NCBI GenBank assembly: GCA_041392305.1
Contig: JAWKMJ010000004.1
Location: 105,695 to 169,694, forward strand
Source: JAGQYP01 sp041392305
GTDB lineage: Bacteria > Bacteroidota > Bacteroidia > Flavobacteriales_D > Crocinitomicaceae
Reading direction: 5' to 3'
Length of the DNA stretch: 64,000 bases
Shown: positions 25,910-35,285 of the stretch, in pieces
Layout of the letters: each line of letters begins with the position of its first letter
Position numbering within the stretch: the first letter of the stretch is position 1
Notes under the pieces: model-generated
What the model was told of the DNA's origin: nothing
What the model saw: the letters and a program-made list of their open reading frames with translations, nothing else
Database searches by the model: none
Program-made: the position numbers and the translations under genes

Positions 25910-26670
25910 ATGATTGAAGTTGAACAAATTCAAAACTTTGCTTTTAAAAAAAAAGGAATTGATGCTAAAGGATGAGTATTCTCACGCTGTAAAATGTTAG
26001 TTTTAATTGCCGTTCCGTAGAGTATTTTCTTTTCTCTTGGACCAAATGGGCAGGGCGACAACCATTAAGAATGATTCCACCATTTTTAAACCAACAGAAG
26101 GACGGATTAAAGCTGTGGGTTTGGATACCCAGATAAAGAAGAATTTGAGATCCGTAAAAATTGGCGTTTTTAACTGGTTCCACCGGATTGTATCAACGGC
26201 TCACACCAAATGAAATTCTGAATTATTTTTGAAATTATATAAGCTTTTCGGATGTTGAAATTGAAAAACGAAAAACTGAATTGTATGATTTATTGGACAT
26301 GACAGGATTTCAAAACAAGAGGCTAGAAAAATTGTCTACTGAACAAACAAAAGTTTTTCGATTGCTCGAACCATATCCATGATCCGGAGTGTAGTCATTT
26401 TTGACGAACCGACTTCTGGATTGATGATCACTTCTGAAAACATTATTCAGTTGATCAAATCTTGCAAAGATCAGGGAAGACGGTTATTTTTTCTTCATAC
26501 ATCATGTCAGAAGTAGATTTACTGTGATGATATGGCTATTATTGATCAAGGAGAAATTCTGTTTTCAGGAACCATGGATCAATTTAGATCTGAAATGAAA
26601 GAGAAACCTAACTGAGAGTTTATTCGAATTGTAAACGAAAAAAGAGCACAATGATATTTACAATATTTAA
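25910..26670 (+). pseudogene. NatA-like ABC transporter ATP-binding protein, frameshifted
   Basis: Start MIEVEQI at 25910. Through several frame changes one can follow an ABC ATPase: a damaged Walker A (LGPNG then TTIK), FKPTEGRIKAVGLDTQ, DVEIEKRKTELYDLLDMTGFQNKRLEKLS as a damaged signature region, VIFDEPTSGL (Walker B), SEVDLL and MAIIDQGEILFSGTMDQF, ending EHNDIYNI at 26670. This matches NatA/CcmA-type exporter subunits of about 245 residues. At least six small indels are needed, one inside Walker A. It overlaps the start of the permease gene by 20 bp, as in an intact natAB operon. Confidence 0.72.
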
Positions 26671-27817
26671 AAAGAGTTAATCGACAATTTGAGAGATCGA
26701 AGGACTTTGATGGCCATGGCCATTATTCCATTGGTGGTTTTTCCTTTAATTATGACTGTTTTTACTTATTTCAAAATCTTACAATAAAGATTTGCAGAGA
26801 AATCTCAAAGTCGGCTTATTGAAAGATGAACAAAATAATGAAGTTTTAGCTTTTCGACACTCTTCAACAAACAGGAAAATTGAAATTCCTGGTTTTAAAG
26901 ATCTCAATGAGATCAAATCTAATATCAAAGAGGATGCGATCCATTTTGGAATGGTATTTCCAAATGATTTTAACCAAAAATTAAATGGAAGTCAAACGGG
27001 AAAAGTCAAAATATTTCACAATTCTACAAAATTGGGTTACAAAGAACAGCTCGAAGTAATTCTGATATGAAAATAAAGTCAATTAAAGAGTCACGCTTCA
27101 AGAAGTTACAAATTACTGAAGAAAATATCAATCCCATAGAACTCGATTTTGATGTTAAGCTGATAAAGAGAAAATCGAAAAATTAAATATGGAGGGATTT
27201 TACCATATTTTTTTATCATTTTCTGTTTATTGGCTGTATGTATCCGGCAATTGATTTATTCGCAGGAGAGAAGAAAGAGGTACCATTGAGATAATTCTAA
27301 CTGTTCCGGTGACTCGTGTACAACTCCTGATTGGAAAGATGGGAGTAAGTTGTTTGTAGCGGACTTTTGGCCGCTACTTTGGCATTACTGGGATTGTTTT
27401 TGACATTAAATATGGGGACTGTTGTGGAGGATCCTAAATCCGATGGAGGTAACACGATGGAATTCTTTCTCCAAAGTTTATTCTACTCTTTATTTGTTGA
27501 TACCATTGACTATTTTCTTTGCCGGAATCATGATCTTTATTGCGGTTTATGCGAAATCGTTTAAAGAAGCTCAAAGCATATTACACCTTTAAATATGGTG
27601 ATATTACCCGCAATGGTCGGTTTTTTCCAGGAATAGAATGAATCTCACACAACCAGTTTTATTCCTGTTGTGAATATTGTATTATCTACTTAAGGAGATC
27701 ATATATGGAACTATTAATTATGGTTATTTGGGTATTGTGTTTTGCCTTCACTTATTCTTTGCTGGTATTGCAATTTCATTTCTCACAATATTCCAAGAAA
27801 CGAATGTGGTAATTTAG
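26651..27817 (+). pseudogene. NatB-like ABC-2 permease, frameshifted
   Basis: Starts MIFTIFKK at 26651 with LRDRRTLMAMAIIPLVVFPL (first helix). A clean stretch 26792-27067 encodes the extracytoplasmic domain (VGLLKDEQNNEVLAFRH). Further frames give CMYPAIDLFAGEK, TIEIILTVPVTRVQLLIGKMG and LAATLALLGLFLTLNMG, then LTIFFAGIMIFIAVYAKSFKEA and a last helix before a stop at 27817. GEKxxGTIE and the TPV-type segment are the ABC-2/NatB signature. With the ATPase upstream it would form an exporter; many single-base losses break it here. Confidence 0.7.
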
Positions 27818-27828
27818 TTCTAAGTTCT

Positions 27829-29071
27829 ATGTCTGATTTTTTTAAAAACATTGGATAGTGATGATCGCAGGAGGAGTTGATGTCTCTTTAATGGAATTCA
27901 ATCCGATTGAGGGACTAAAAAGACTTTATGAATTGATTAAGACTAATGATAATCCAAAAGGAGCCATGTTTCTCGGATTTTTACGAATAAAATGGATCAA
28001 GATAAAAGAAGATTGCTTTGTTCGTCGATGATTTGATTTTTGTGGTTACCTGGTCAAATTTCAAAGGAATTTTAAGATCAATGTTGGTGTTCAGTGAGTC
28101 AGCATGAAGCCCTCAAAAGAATGAATCGAATGGATTGATTTGTGTTTTGGCTTATTTGATCAAATTAGATTATGAAATTGCGGTGAAAGTAAAGTGATGC
28201 AGATTCTATTCATGTATTGTCAAAATATCCGGAGTTACAATTGAATTGAAGGGAGTTATTGAAAATGGTAAGAAAAATTATTCTCCTGCTCTGCCGCAAG
28301 GTCTCGAAATATTTTAAAAATGCTAGAGAGATTATCTGAAAAATTAATCCTAAATTAAAGCCAGTAAAATAACCGAATTTTTAAAAATACTCAAATGGCA
28401 TTAAATGAAAACCAGGATTACGTTTTCAGAAAGCGGATTAATGATGAATTCGGTTTTAACCTATGAAACAAGTGGATGTTTGTGTGGTTTCTACAAAGAT
28501 TTTGTTTTATGTTCCTAAAAAAGAGGCAGAGGAATGTTTGCTGTTTTAAATACAACTTCAAACAATAACAAATTATTTGAAGGTAAGTTTGATAGAACAA
28601 GGAGTAGCAGATTTGATAGCCGCTTCAGAAACTCCTGCAGATTTCTATAAAATCAATGATGGCGCATTATTAGAGGATGATGAAAAAAATGTTCATAAAA
28701 TCTCGGATAAGGCAAATCATTCAAATTCGAAGGGTTTTTAGGAAGCATACTTTAAGAATGAGCACTGGTGGAACCAATTGGTCTTCGATTATGGCTAAGG
28801 GTAAAGGAAAGAGTAAAGAATTCAGAGCTTTTCATGGTTTATTAGATGATTTCTTTGGGAACTAAATACAGATCGGACTGGTCGAAGTAGAAAGTGTCAG
28901 TGAAGAAGAATGTAAAATCTGCTCCAAGAAGACAAAGCGATCTATAGTTTTGATCAAGGGTTATTTCTTCTTTATGGATTGCCTTATTTCTTCTTCAAAG
29001 AAATATTACATTACCTGTCCGAATGCGACGCCCAATTGAAGGCAAAAGTCTATGATACAATGAAAAGCTAA
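27829..29071 (+). pseudogene. unrecognised gene(s), heavily frameshifted
   Basis: ATG 27829 opens MSDFF 11 bp after the permease. Coding-like pieces follow in shifting frames: SLMEFNPIEGLKRLYELIK, NPKGAMFLGFLR, ICVLAYLIKLDYEIAVKVK, SKYPELQLELKGVIENGKK, ALNENQDYVFRKRINDEFGF, then VADLIAASETPADFYKINDG, FLGSILKNEHWWNQLVFDYG and FLLYGLPYFFFKEILHYLSE, ending near TMKS at 29071. Composition and reading-frame bias look genuine, and the total fits one protein of about 410 residues. I do not recognise the family and cannot exclude two genes. Confidence 0.45.
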
Positions 29072-29076
29072 ATCAA

Positions 29077-29568
29077 ATGAATGGCAATTCAAATTCAAAT
29101 ATGTTTGGGGTCAATATTTTGGGACCTATTCTATTTGGATTAATCTACGGTCATCAGTATTAAATCGAAATAGATATTATCAACAATATGTAACGACTAG
29201 CTTTTTGATCGTTACACTGATATGTATAATTATTATCTTCTTCTACTGTTTAGTTTTTTGGAGAATGCGACATTGACGACACTGGCTTATAACGTGCAAT
29301 ATCATCCTGAAAAAGGTTATCTTGAAGCATTTGGAAACCTTAAAGGAATTATTCCTGGTAAATGGCATTGTTTGATGAAAACGGAAGGCTCTATGCAAAA
29401 GAACATACAAGAATGGTAAACGACACGGAGAATGGCCTCATTTTGATGAAGAAGGAAAGGCGGAAAGAGGACAGTATGAAAGGCATGAAATAAGGAAATG
29501 GATTGTTTATGAAGATAAATATGTGATTTTTAAGGATGGTCTTGTAGAAGATCAAAATGTGTTTAAAA
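29077..29568 (+). pseudogene. YwqK/MORN-like repeat protein, frameshifted
   Basis: ATG 29077 opens MNGNSNSNMFGVNILGPILF with a hydrophobic helix near 29200. After frame changes come NVQYHPEKGYLEAFGNLKG, KNGKRHGEW, HFDEEGKAERGQYE and DKYVIFKDGLVEDQNVFKN. The KNGKRHGEW...FDEEGK pattern is the repeat of YwqK-type/MORN-like proteins, also seen in the gene at 31864-33420. Its exact end is uncertain. The function of this repeat class in Bacteroidota is unknown. Confidence 0.5.
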
Positions 29569-30080
29569 ATGAAAATTTCTTACTACTTATTTTAATTTGT
29601 TTCATATATTTCAATTGCTCAAAAGAGGCCATCGAATTTACAAAAGAACAAAGGTCAAAAATTGAAATGGGTTTGCGTTTTCTGGATCTGCCTCTATGCA
29701 ATTCTCCAATTTTGGTTCCAAGGAATATCGAGGAAATTTCGATTTCGATCGGGCAATCAAAGTAGATTCCTTGCTTTAAGTTCAGATCCAGACACAATTG
29801 CAAAGGGTGGAGCTAATTTTTTAACTCATATATTCGCAAAGATTTTGGATTGTATTTATTCTCCTTTGTACACAATTCTTTTCAGAACAGAAAATATTGA
29901 ACCTGATGCCATAAAGTCAGTAATTGTATGTGCATATTATAACTACTTGAAAATGGAGCCAATTGAATTCAAAAAAATCAGGAAAAAAGTCATCAAGCAT
30001 TATAAAAAGAAAAATAGAATCGCAAAATTGTAGAATCTCGGAAGCGGCAATTGCGAAAATCTGTCATAAAAAAGAAATAA
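29569..30080 (+). pseudogene. small putative lipoprotein, frameshifted
   Basis: ATG 29569 starts MKISYYL; the next frame continues LICFIYFNCSKE, a lipobox-like FNC. Other pieces are FAFSGSASMQFSNFGSKEYR, FDFDRAIKVDSL and LSSDPDTIAKGGANF, and a basic end RKRQLRKSVIKKK with stop at 30080, two bases before the stop of the convergent anti-sigma gene. About 165 residues if restored. Family not recognised. Confidence 0.45.
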
Positions 30081-30082
30081 TT

Positions 30083-31120
30083 TTACCTCTTCAGCTCCTT
30101 TTCATAATAGAACTTTTCTTTTCCTTTATTCGTTTGTGTTTGCTCAACCTTTTTGGCTCAGTGCTTTCTGGACACAAATACCATTCACTTTCTTTTCGTC
30201 AAATATAAAATATGGATGAGATTTTCTGAATTGTTTTTTTGTTTTTCAAATCTCTAGGTTGAAATAAGCAATACCCCGATAAAAACTAGCATTCAAATCA
30301 TTAGGGAAAGGTATGCTCAATTTTTTCCAACATTTTAATGTTATAAATTCTCATTTTTCAATAATCTTAGAGCTGATTCCAGATAGTCTTCGTACTTAAT
30401 CGTTTTAGGGTTTTCATTTTCCAGGATTCGTTTTTCTTTTTCAAATTGCGCAGGAAGGCCTCCTAAATCATCCTCAGGAAGCTGACTATTATTATAAATT
30501 GAAGAATAATCGACTACTTTGAAATCTGCTAGGTATAGATAGTTCACTTTCTTTTTTTGAATTTTTTGTTCTTTGTTGTTGATATCAAGGGTAAGCACGT
30601 TTTTCTTAGTTAGTTTTTCTATGGGTAAATCTTCTTCATATTCTTTGATCTCTTTTTGAACAATGATAAGTTTTTCCGGTGCAGCTGGTTGCTCCTCTTC
30701 AATAATTCTAGCTTCTTCAGTAATAGGTACCAATTTTGATTCTTGGATAACCTGATTCAAAGTATCTTGAGTTCTTAGATCTTTCTGGATTGTTTTTGGG
30801 TGGGCTGCAATTGACTTTTCTTCAGAACTGTTCCATTTGAAAAGAAAAAGGGTAGATAACACCAATACCAGAGTCCCAGCAACACCAAGTACAAGAATTG
30901 ATTTGCTAGAAAAGCCAGAAGGGATATCATTTTTCGAATAAAATTTTGATTTCAAATCACCCAACTTTTCAATACCCTCAGGATGATCCATAAAACCATC
31001 AGTAGCATCCGCAATAAAATCATCATCTGTTGCACGAGCTTCAAACTCATGTGCCTGACGATCATTCATCTTCCCAGCGAAATAATCCGAAAAATTTTTA
31101 TCTGAAAGCTTCTTTTTCAC
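30083..31120 (-). pseudogene. anti-sigma-like membrane protein with C-terminal TPR, 3' end frameshifted
   Basis: Residues 1-259 read cleanly from 31120: a cytoplasmic N-terminus (FAGKMNDRQAHEFEARATDD) like that of Bacteroidota anti-sigma factors, one transmembrane helix (SILVLGVAGTLVLVLSTLFLF, near residue 75), and a periplasmic Glu/Lys-rich linker. The frame stops at 30341 within a TPR start (YLESALRLLKNEN). The next frames continue it: YNIKMLEKIEHTFP, then NDLNASFYRGIAYFNLE, and finally KFYYEKELKR with a stop at 30083. This is the usual C-terminal TPR of the family. The cognate ECF sigma gene lies 79 bp upstream. The break marks the right edge of the error-rich zone. Confidence 0.7.
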
Positions 31121-31199
31121 TTCTATTTATTGTTATCCTTTTTAAAACCAATCAAAACATCATAAAGTCCTAATATCCTAATATCATAATGTCATAAAA

Positions 31200-31775
31200 T
31201 CAAAATTCACCTTCTTCCATTTTCATCTTCAGGTTCCGCTTTCCATTTTGAATAAAGCTCTTTACCTGTTTAAGCGTAAAGTTTGTTTTCACTGCTATTT
31301 CATTGTAAGACCTTTCTTCCAAATAAAACATGCGGATACAAATCTTTTGTTCTTCCTTCAAACTTTCAATGCCTTCCTCTAATTTCGAAAATGTGAGTTC
31401 CTGTTTTTCCTTTTCTTTCAACTCGTCCGAATTGCTTTCAAGTCTATATTCTAAAGTTTCAATTTCAGTTGTTGAGGTTTTACTTTCTTTTCTCAACTTC
31501 ATTAAACACTCATTACAGCTTAAGCGATACAACCAGGATTTGAAATTTCGGACTTCATTTTGAAGCAATTTTTCAAACAAAGACTCAAATGCTATCATGG
31601 TGATGTCTTGCGCCTCGTCAGAATTCTTCAAATATTTCAGTCCTACCCCAAATACCATATGGTAATATCGGTTAAATAGTTCTCCAACAATAGCTTTGTC
31701 CTTTGTTTTTTGATACAGAAGGATCAATTCTTCGTCGGATGACTTTGTGAATTTATTTCGATTGAATAGTTTCAT
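31200..31775 (-). CDS. ECF-type RNA polymerase sigma factor
   Basis: 191 residues with sigma-70 regions 2 and 4 only. Region 2 runs from LFNRYYHMVFGVGLKYLKNS to DITMIAFESLFEKL, and the helix-turn-helix of region 4 is YNEIAVKTNFTLKQVKSFIQNGKRNLK. It sits upstream of the membrane anti-sigma-like gene, which probably holds it inactive until a periplasmic signal releases it. Target genes are unknown. The 79-bp gap to the next gene holds a short-period ATAATGTC/TAATATC repeat. Confidence 0.9.
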   Translation of the reverse strand: MKLFNRNKFTKSSDEELILLYQKTKDKAIVGELFNRYYHMVFGVGLKYLKNSDEAQDITMIAFESLFEKLLQNEVRNFKSWLYRLSCNECLMKLRKESKTSTTEIETLEYRLESNSDELKEKEKQELTFSKLEEGIESLKEEQKICIRMFYLEERSYNEIAVKTNFTLKQVKSFIQNGKRNLKMKMEEGEF

Positions 31776-31863
31776 TTACATCAATTGACAATTCAAAAAG
31801 TCACAGTCTGCATTGTTCTTCTGAATAAAGATGCACGGGCTTTTAAAATTCCACAAAAAAAAA

Positions 31864-33420
31864 TTAGTCGAGTACCCCTTCTTTGAATTTTTCAACTTTT
31901 TCTTCTTCTCCGTTTTCCTTGAAATATTCTTGCTTTCCGTTTCGAAGACCGTCTTTAATCTTAAATCTGAAGCGCGGATTCCCGTTCTCCCAATTAACTT
32001 CATACGACCCTTTCCAAGGCGATTTAATTCCTTTGTCAACAAATCGCTCTCCAGTTAATTCACCTGCAGTAAAAGATTTCTCCCAAATGACCTCTGGATG
32101 GTAGAAGTAGTTCCATTTTCCAGCTTTTTTATCATTTTCATAATAGCCTTCCAATACCCTAACCCCTTTCAAACTAAATTCATAAAGGCCATTTTTCTTG
32201 ACCATATCCGGATTCTTATGGTTTTTGTTATATGCATCTAATAAATTAGAAGGGTCTTTCAGTAGATCAACAGCCATTAGAATATTGATTGTTTTGGAGG
32301 AATCCGTGTAATACATTAAGGCTTCCACTTCTTGAAATGTTCCTGTAACTTCTTTTAAATAAAACTCAGCAAGAGGCTTATCTGTGCCTTTTTCGTAGAC
32401 TATTACTTCATCGGCGCTTCCATTTTCATAAGTAATCACCTTGCTCAGTTTTCCATCAATGTAATATTTCCATTTGTCAATAGGCTCATCGTTTTTGTAG
32501 TTTTCTTCTTTCTCAATCTTTCCACTTTTATCCTTGTAGGTCCAAGTAGCATTTTTCTTTCCATTATCATAAGATCCACTTATTCGAACCACATCATTAT
32601 TGTCCTTAAAAGATACGGGACCGGTCATTTTCCCATCATAATAATTACCATATCTAGTTAAGTCAAGCTCTTTAATGAATATTTGATGATCACCAGATAA
32701 TTTGCCCTCCGAATAATTTCCTTTCTCGATAGTTTGGCCGTTTAATTTAATTTCAAAGGGACCACTTTTGATATCATCCTTGTAAAAGAACTCGGATCGT
32801 TTGTCTACACGATTTCCATCCGCATCATATTCAAAATAGGTTATTTCTTTTCCATCTTTAACATCTCTTTTGAAATAGGTTTTTCGCATTAAAACCGGGC
32901 TATCTCCAGTAATATCATAAAATTTCCAAGAACCATTTTTTTTGTCTTCATCAAATCCTCCTTCAGACTCTAAAACACCTTTTTTGTATTCTTTGAAGAA
33001 AGAAGATTTCATTCCGTTTTCATAACTTCCCTCTTCTACCAGAAGGAAAGAAGTGTCTGATCCAGTAATGATCATATCTTCAATAACAATCATCCCTTGG
33101 TAATGACCGTTCACATAAAGTCCAGAAATTCTTGCGCCATCCCCTAATTTTAAGAAGGGTCCATTTAAGGTGTCATTTCTATATGTAAAGTACTGGTATT
33201 CAATAGCCTCACTTTTTGGAGCGTCGGTGTAAAAAGACCACCTGCCTTGTTTTCCCTTATCATCCTCTTTTCCAGAGGAGTGTAAATTGTCAGTATCGGC
33301 GTAATAGTTGTAAACGGTTCCTCCTTTTTTTTCAGTTCTTCCAATTTGCCCGTAGGTCGAAGAAATAAAAAGGAAACAAAAAGTTATATTTAGAAACGAA
33401 AGTAATCTTGTGAAATTCAT
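31864..33420 (-). CDS. exported MORN/YwqK-like repeat protein
   Basis: 518 residues: a signal peptide (ending STYGQIG) and at least ten repeats of the toy pattern Y-x-NG-x-x-x-G-x-W-x-x-Y, e.g. KQGRWSFYTD, KNGSWKFYD, KNATWTYKD, IDKWKYYIDG, KAGKWNYFY. These beta-hairpin repeats are annotated as MORN variants or YwqK-family antitoxin repeats; in secreted Bacteroidota proteins their role is not known. The pair G-x-W and E/N-G matches the fragment at 29.4 kb. Divergent from pfkA. Confidence 0.82.
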   Translation of the reverse strand: MNFTRLLSFLNITFCFLFISSTYGQIGRTEKKGGTVYNYYADTDNLHSSGKEDDKGKQGRWSFYTDAPKSEAIEYQYFTYRNDTLNGPFLKLGDGARISGLYVNGHYQGMIVIEDMIITGSDTSFLLVEEGSYENGMKSSFFKEYKKGVLESEGGFDEDKKNGSWKFYDITGDSPVLMRKTYFKRDVKDGKEITYFEYDADGNRVDKRSEFFYKDDIKSGPFEIKLNGQTIEKGNYSEGKLSGDHQIFIKELDLTRYGNYYDGKMTGPVSFKDNNDVVRISGSYDNGKKNATWTYKDKSGKIEKEENYKNDEPIDKWKYYIDGKLSKVITYENGSADEVIVYEKGTDKPLAEFYLKEVTGTFQEVEALMYYTDSSKTINILMAVDLLKDPSNLLDAYNKNHKNPDMVKKNGLYEFSLKGVRVLEGYYENDKKAGKWNYFYHPEVIWEKSFTAGELTGERFVDKGIKSPWKGSYEVNWENGNPRFRFKIKDGLRNGKQEYFKENGEEEKVEKFKEGVLD

Positions 33421-33477
33421 GAGTAATCTACTTTTATCTGGTTTTAACTACAATATTAAAAAAATTATAAGCAAATA

Positions 33478-34464
33478 ATGTGCAAAAGTATTACCAATAT
33501 CGGAGTCCTTACATCTGGAGGAGATTCTCCCGGGATGAATGCTGCTGTTAGAGCGGTAGTAAGAACGGCTATATACAATGGGAAAAAGGCATTCGGGATT
33601 TATGATGGATACCAAGGAATGATTGAGGGTAGAATCAAAGAGCTCGAATATTACGATGTTTCCAATATCATCCAAAAAGGAGGAACAATTTTAGGAACTG
33701 CCCGATGCATGGAATTCAAAACCAAAGAAGGTAGAAAAAAAGCGTATGAGAATTTAATTCAACACAATATTGATGGTTTAATTGTAATTGGAGGAGATGG
33801 TTCATTCACAGGGGCACACATATTTAGTCAGGAATATGATTTGCCTATTATAGGTCTGCCAGGTACGATAGATAATGACCTTTTCGGTACGCAATTTACA
33901 ATTGGGTTTGATTCTGCGGTAAATACAGTAGTACAGGCGATAGATAAAATTAGAGATACAGCCGGAAGTCATCACCGTTTGTTTTTTGTGGAAGTCATGG
34001 GGAGAGATGCTGGTTTTATTGCCTTGCATAGTGGGATTGGTGTTGGAGCAGAGGATATTTTAATACCAGAAGAACCAACAGACATTCAAAAATTGGTCAA
34101 TAGAATTCAAAAAGATGAACACACTCGGAAGTCCCAAATAGTTGTAGTAGCTGAAGGGGATGATTTTGGAGGAGCTCAGGAAGTAGCCAATGAAGTTAAA
34201 AAACAGTTACCCAATTTTGACATCAAAGTGACAGTACTTGGCCACGTTCAAAGAGGAGGGAGCCCATCTTCTTTTGATAGAGTATTAGCCAGTCGACTTG
34301 GAGTTCAAGCTGTCCAATCCTTACTCGAAGGGAAGTCCTCCGTAATGATTGGCTTTGAAAACAGACAAACCGTAGAAATTGAAATTGAAAAAGCCATCAA
34401 GCACCATACAAAACCGAATTTACAATTATTGGAATTAGTGAAGATTTTGAGTTCGGGCGGGTGA
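33478..34464 (+). CDS. pfkA: ATP-dependent 6-phosphofructokinase
   Basis: 328 residues, the usual length of bacterial PfkA. Phosphorylates fructose 6-phosphate to fructose 1,6-bisphosphate in glycolysis. ATP-site GVLTSGGDSPGMNAAVR, IGGDGSF, catalytic PGTIDND, the substrate loop EVMGRDAGFIA and GHVQRGGSPS are intact. The glycine in GGDGS marks the ATP-dependent rather than the PPi-dependent type. Its transcript can end at the hairpin copy at 34564-34597. Confidence 0.95.
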   Translation: MCKSITNIGVLTSGGDSPGMNAAVRAVVRTAIYNGKKAFGIYDGYQGMIEGRIKELEYYDVSNIIQKGGTILGTARCMEFKTKEGRKKAYENLIQHNIDGLIVIGGDGSFTGAHIFSQEYDLPIIGLPGTIDNDLFGTQFTIGFDSAVNTVVQAIDKIRDTAGSHHRLFFVEVMGRDAGFIALHSGIGVGAEDILIPEEPTDIQKLVNRIQKDEHTRKSQIVVVAEGDDFGGAQEVANEVKKQLPNFDIKVTVLGHVQRGGSPSSFDRVLASRLGVQAVQSLLEGKSSVMIGFENRQTVEIEIEKAIKHHTKPNLQLLELVKILSSGG

Positions 34465-34559
34465 TTAGATGCAAGACGTAAAGACTTAAAGATTACCAGA
34501 TTAAGAGACGAAATAATTATAGGTGAGAATAATTCATCGCCTTCAATTTTTAATTAAAT

Positions 34560-34614
34560 AAAAAAAGGCAGCACTAATGCTACCTTTCTTTTTTTTAAGG
34601 GTGGAAGATGGGAT
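34560..34614 (-). repeat. 55-bp direct repeat, distal copy (tRNA-His 3' end plus terminator)
   Basis: Identical over 55 bp to 34990-35044. It contains, in minus-strand order, the last part of tRNA-His (from T-loop base to discriminator) and the whole terminator with its T run. The identity stops exactly after the T run on one side and inside the T-loop on the other. The two copies are 430 bp apart and enclose the GIY-YIG gene. Confidence 0.9.
34564..34597. terminator. bidirectional terminator, duplicated copy
   Basis: Stem AAAGGCAGCA/TGCTACCTTT with loop CTAA, flanked by an A run on the left and CTTTTTTTTT on the right, so it can stop both pfkA (plus) and the GIY-YIG transcript (minus). Copy of the tRNA-His terminator. 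Confidence 0.8.
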
Positions 34615-34681
34615 GCTGACGCTAACGGTCAGCACCATGACAAATCATTTAATTAAATGATTTCGTCAAGGTTCGAACCTA
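34612..34681 (-). repeat. tRNA-derived two-hairpin element next to GIY-YIG gene
   Basis: Minus-strand order: half T-arm GTAGGTTCGAACC, hairpin A (34639-34667; AAATGATTT/AAATCATTT closed by GAC/GTC with a bulged C) and hairpin B (34614-34634; TGCTGAC/GTCAGCA), then ATCCCATCTTC of the tRNA 3' end. Same order as the solo copy at 11841-11912. Hairpin A has a longer stem here with compensating changes, while hairpin B is almost identical. The nuclease gene reads through the half T-arm and stops inside hairpin A. Confidence 0.75.
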
Positions 34682-34970
34682 CGGCCATGAAGAAAATTGT
34701 AGAATTTACATTGGGATTAATGTCAGAATTGAATTTTATAATGAAAGCTTTCAACCTATCGTGAGACAAATTTTTCAATTTGAATTCAAGTTTAATAGCA
34801 TCAGATTTAGTTGGTTTTTGAGTAAACCAAATTAGTTCCCAAGGCACTCCTTTTTTGGTGAATTTTTCATATCCATGGTTGTGACGATACAATCTGGATT
34901 CAAGGTCATTTGTAGAACCTTTGTAAAAAGTATTGAGAGAAGGTGAGTACAATACATAAGTATAGTACAT
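34653..34970 (-). CDS. GIY-YIG endonuclease of a tRNA-associated element
   Basis: 105 residues. GIY-YIG nuclease domain in residues 1-85: YTYVLYS (GIY part), FYKGSTND (YIG part), the catalytic arginine in LESRLYRHN, GVPWELIWF, and a conserved glutamate in AIKLEFKLKN. These match the small stand-alone GIY-YIG proteins (UPF0213-like and homing types) that cut DNA. The last residues MAVGSN are encoded by a T-arm copy and the stop lies in a hairpin, so the C-terminus is element sequence rather than domain. It lies head-to-tail after tRNA-His and its terminator. Role as a mobility nuclease is inference from structure of the locus. Confidence 0.8.
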   Translation of the reverse strand: MYYTYVLYSPSLNTFYKGSTNDLESRLYRHNHGYEKFTKKGVPWELIWFTQKPTKSDAIKLEFKLKNLSHDRLKAFIIKFNSDINPNVNSTIFFMAVGSNLDEII

Positions 34971-34989
34971 GATTTAAGGGTTTTAATAC

Positions 34990-35044
34990 AAAAAAAGGCA
35001 GCACTAATGCTACCTTTCTTTTTTTTAAGGGTGGAAGATGGGAT
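34990..35044 (-). repeat. 55-bp direct repeat, proximal copy (within intact tRNA-His and its terminator)
   Basis: Partner of 34560-34614. This copy is joined to the complete tRNA-His gene. It reaches from the T-loop to the end of the terminator, as if the 3' end of the primary transcript had been copied. Confidence 0.9.
34994..35017. terminator. terminator of tRNA-His
   Basis: Stem AAAGGTAGCA/TGCTGCCTTT (minus strand), loop TTAG, followed by seven T. It lies 13 nt after the tRNA 3' end. Confidence 0.85.
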
Positions 35045-35103
35045 TCGAACCCACGACCTCCTGAACCACAATCAGGCGTTCTAACCAACTGAACTACAAC
35101 CAC
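35030..35103 (-). tRNA. tRNA-His(GTG)
   Basis: 74 nt; anticodon stem CCTGA/TCAGG closes loop TTGTGGT with anticodon GTG. The discriminator is C73 and an extra G-1 is encoded at 35104, both identity marks of histidine tRNAs. CCA is not encoded in full. The acceptor stem GTGGTTG/CTTCCAC has two adjacent U-U mismatches at 5-68 and 6-67; a fully paired stem would need CAACCAC. The T-arm and following bases (35034-35060) are identical to tRNA-Ala over 27 nt. Confidence 0.93.
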
Positions 35104-35285
35104 CATGTTCGACAAAAACAGCTTACTTTGCCATTTTGCGGTTGCAAATATAAACAAATTGCAATTCTTGAGAAATAGTTTGGATAAAAAAATCACGGTA
35201 AATTAAGGAATGCTTGCTTCTCAGGGTTTTAACTATGGATTTCTCGAGTGATTTTCGTATTTTTAATAATTGAAAAAATTGAGTC

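Noticed and set aside
25910..30080. Short open frames taken as separate small genes
   Set aside because: They are pieces of larger genes in alternating frames; motifs continue from one to the next across the breaks.
25430..30345. Transposon or phage insertion explaining the broken zone
   Set aside because: No transposase, integrase, terminal repeats or composition change was found; flanking and inner sequence look alike.
34906..35196. 96-codon minus-strand reading frame with VVQLVRTPDCGSGGRGFESH
   Set aside because: It is the translation of tRNA-His in one frame running into the element; not a protein.
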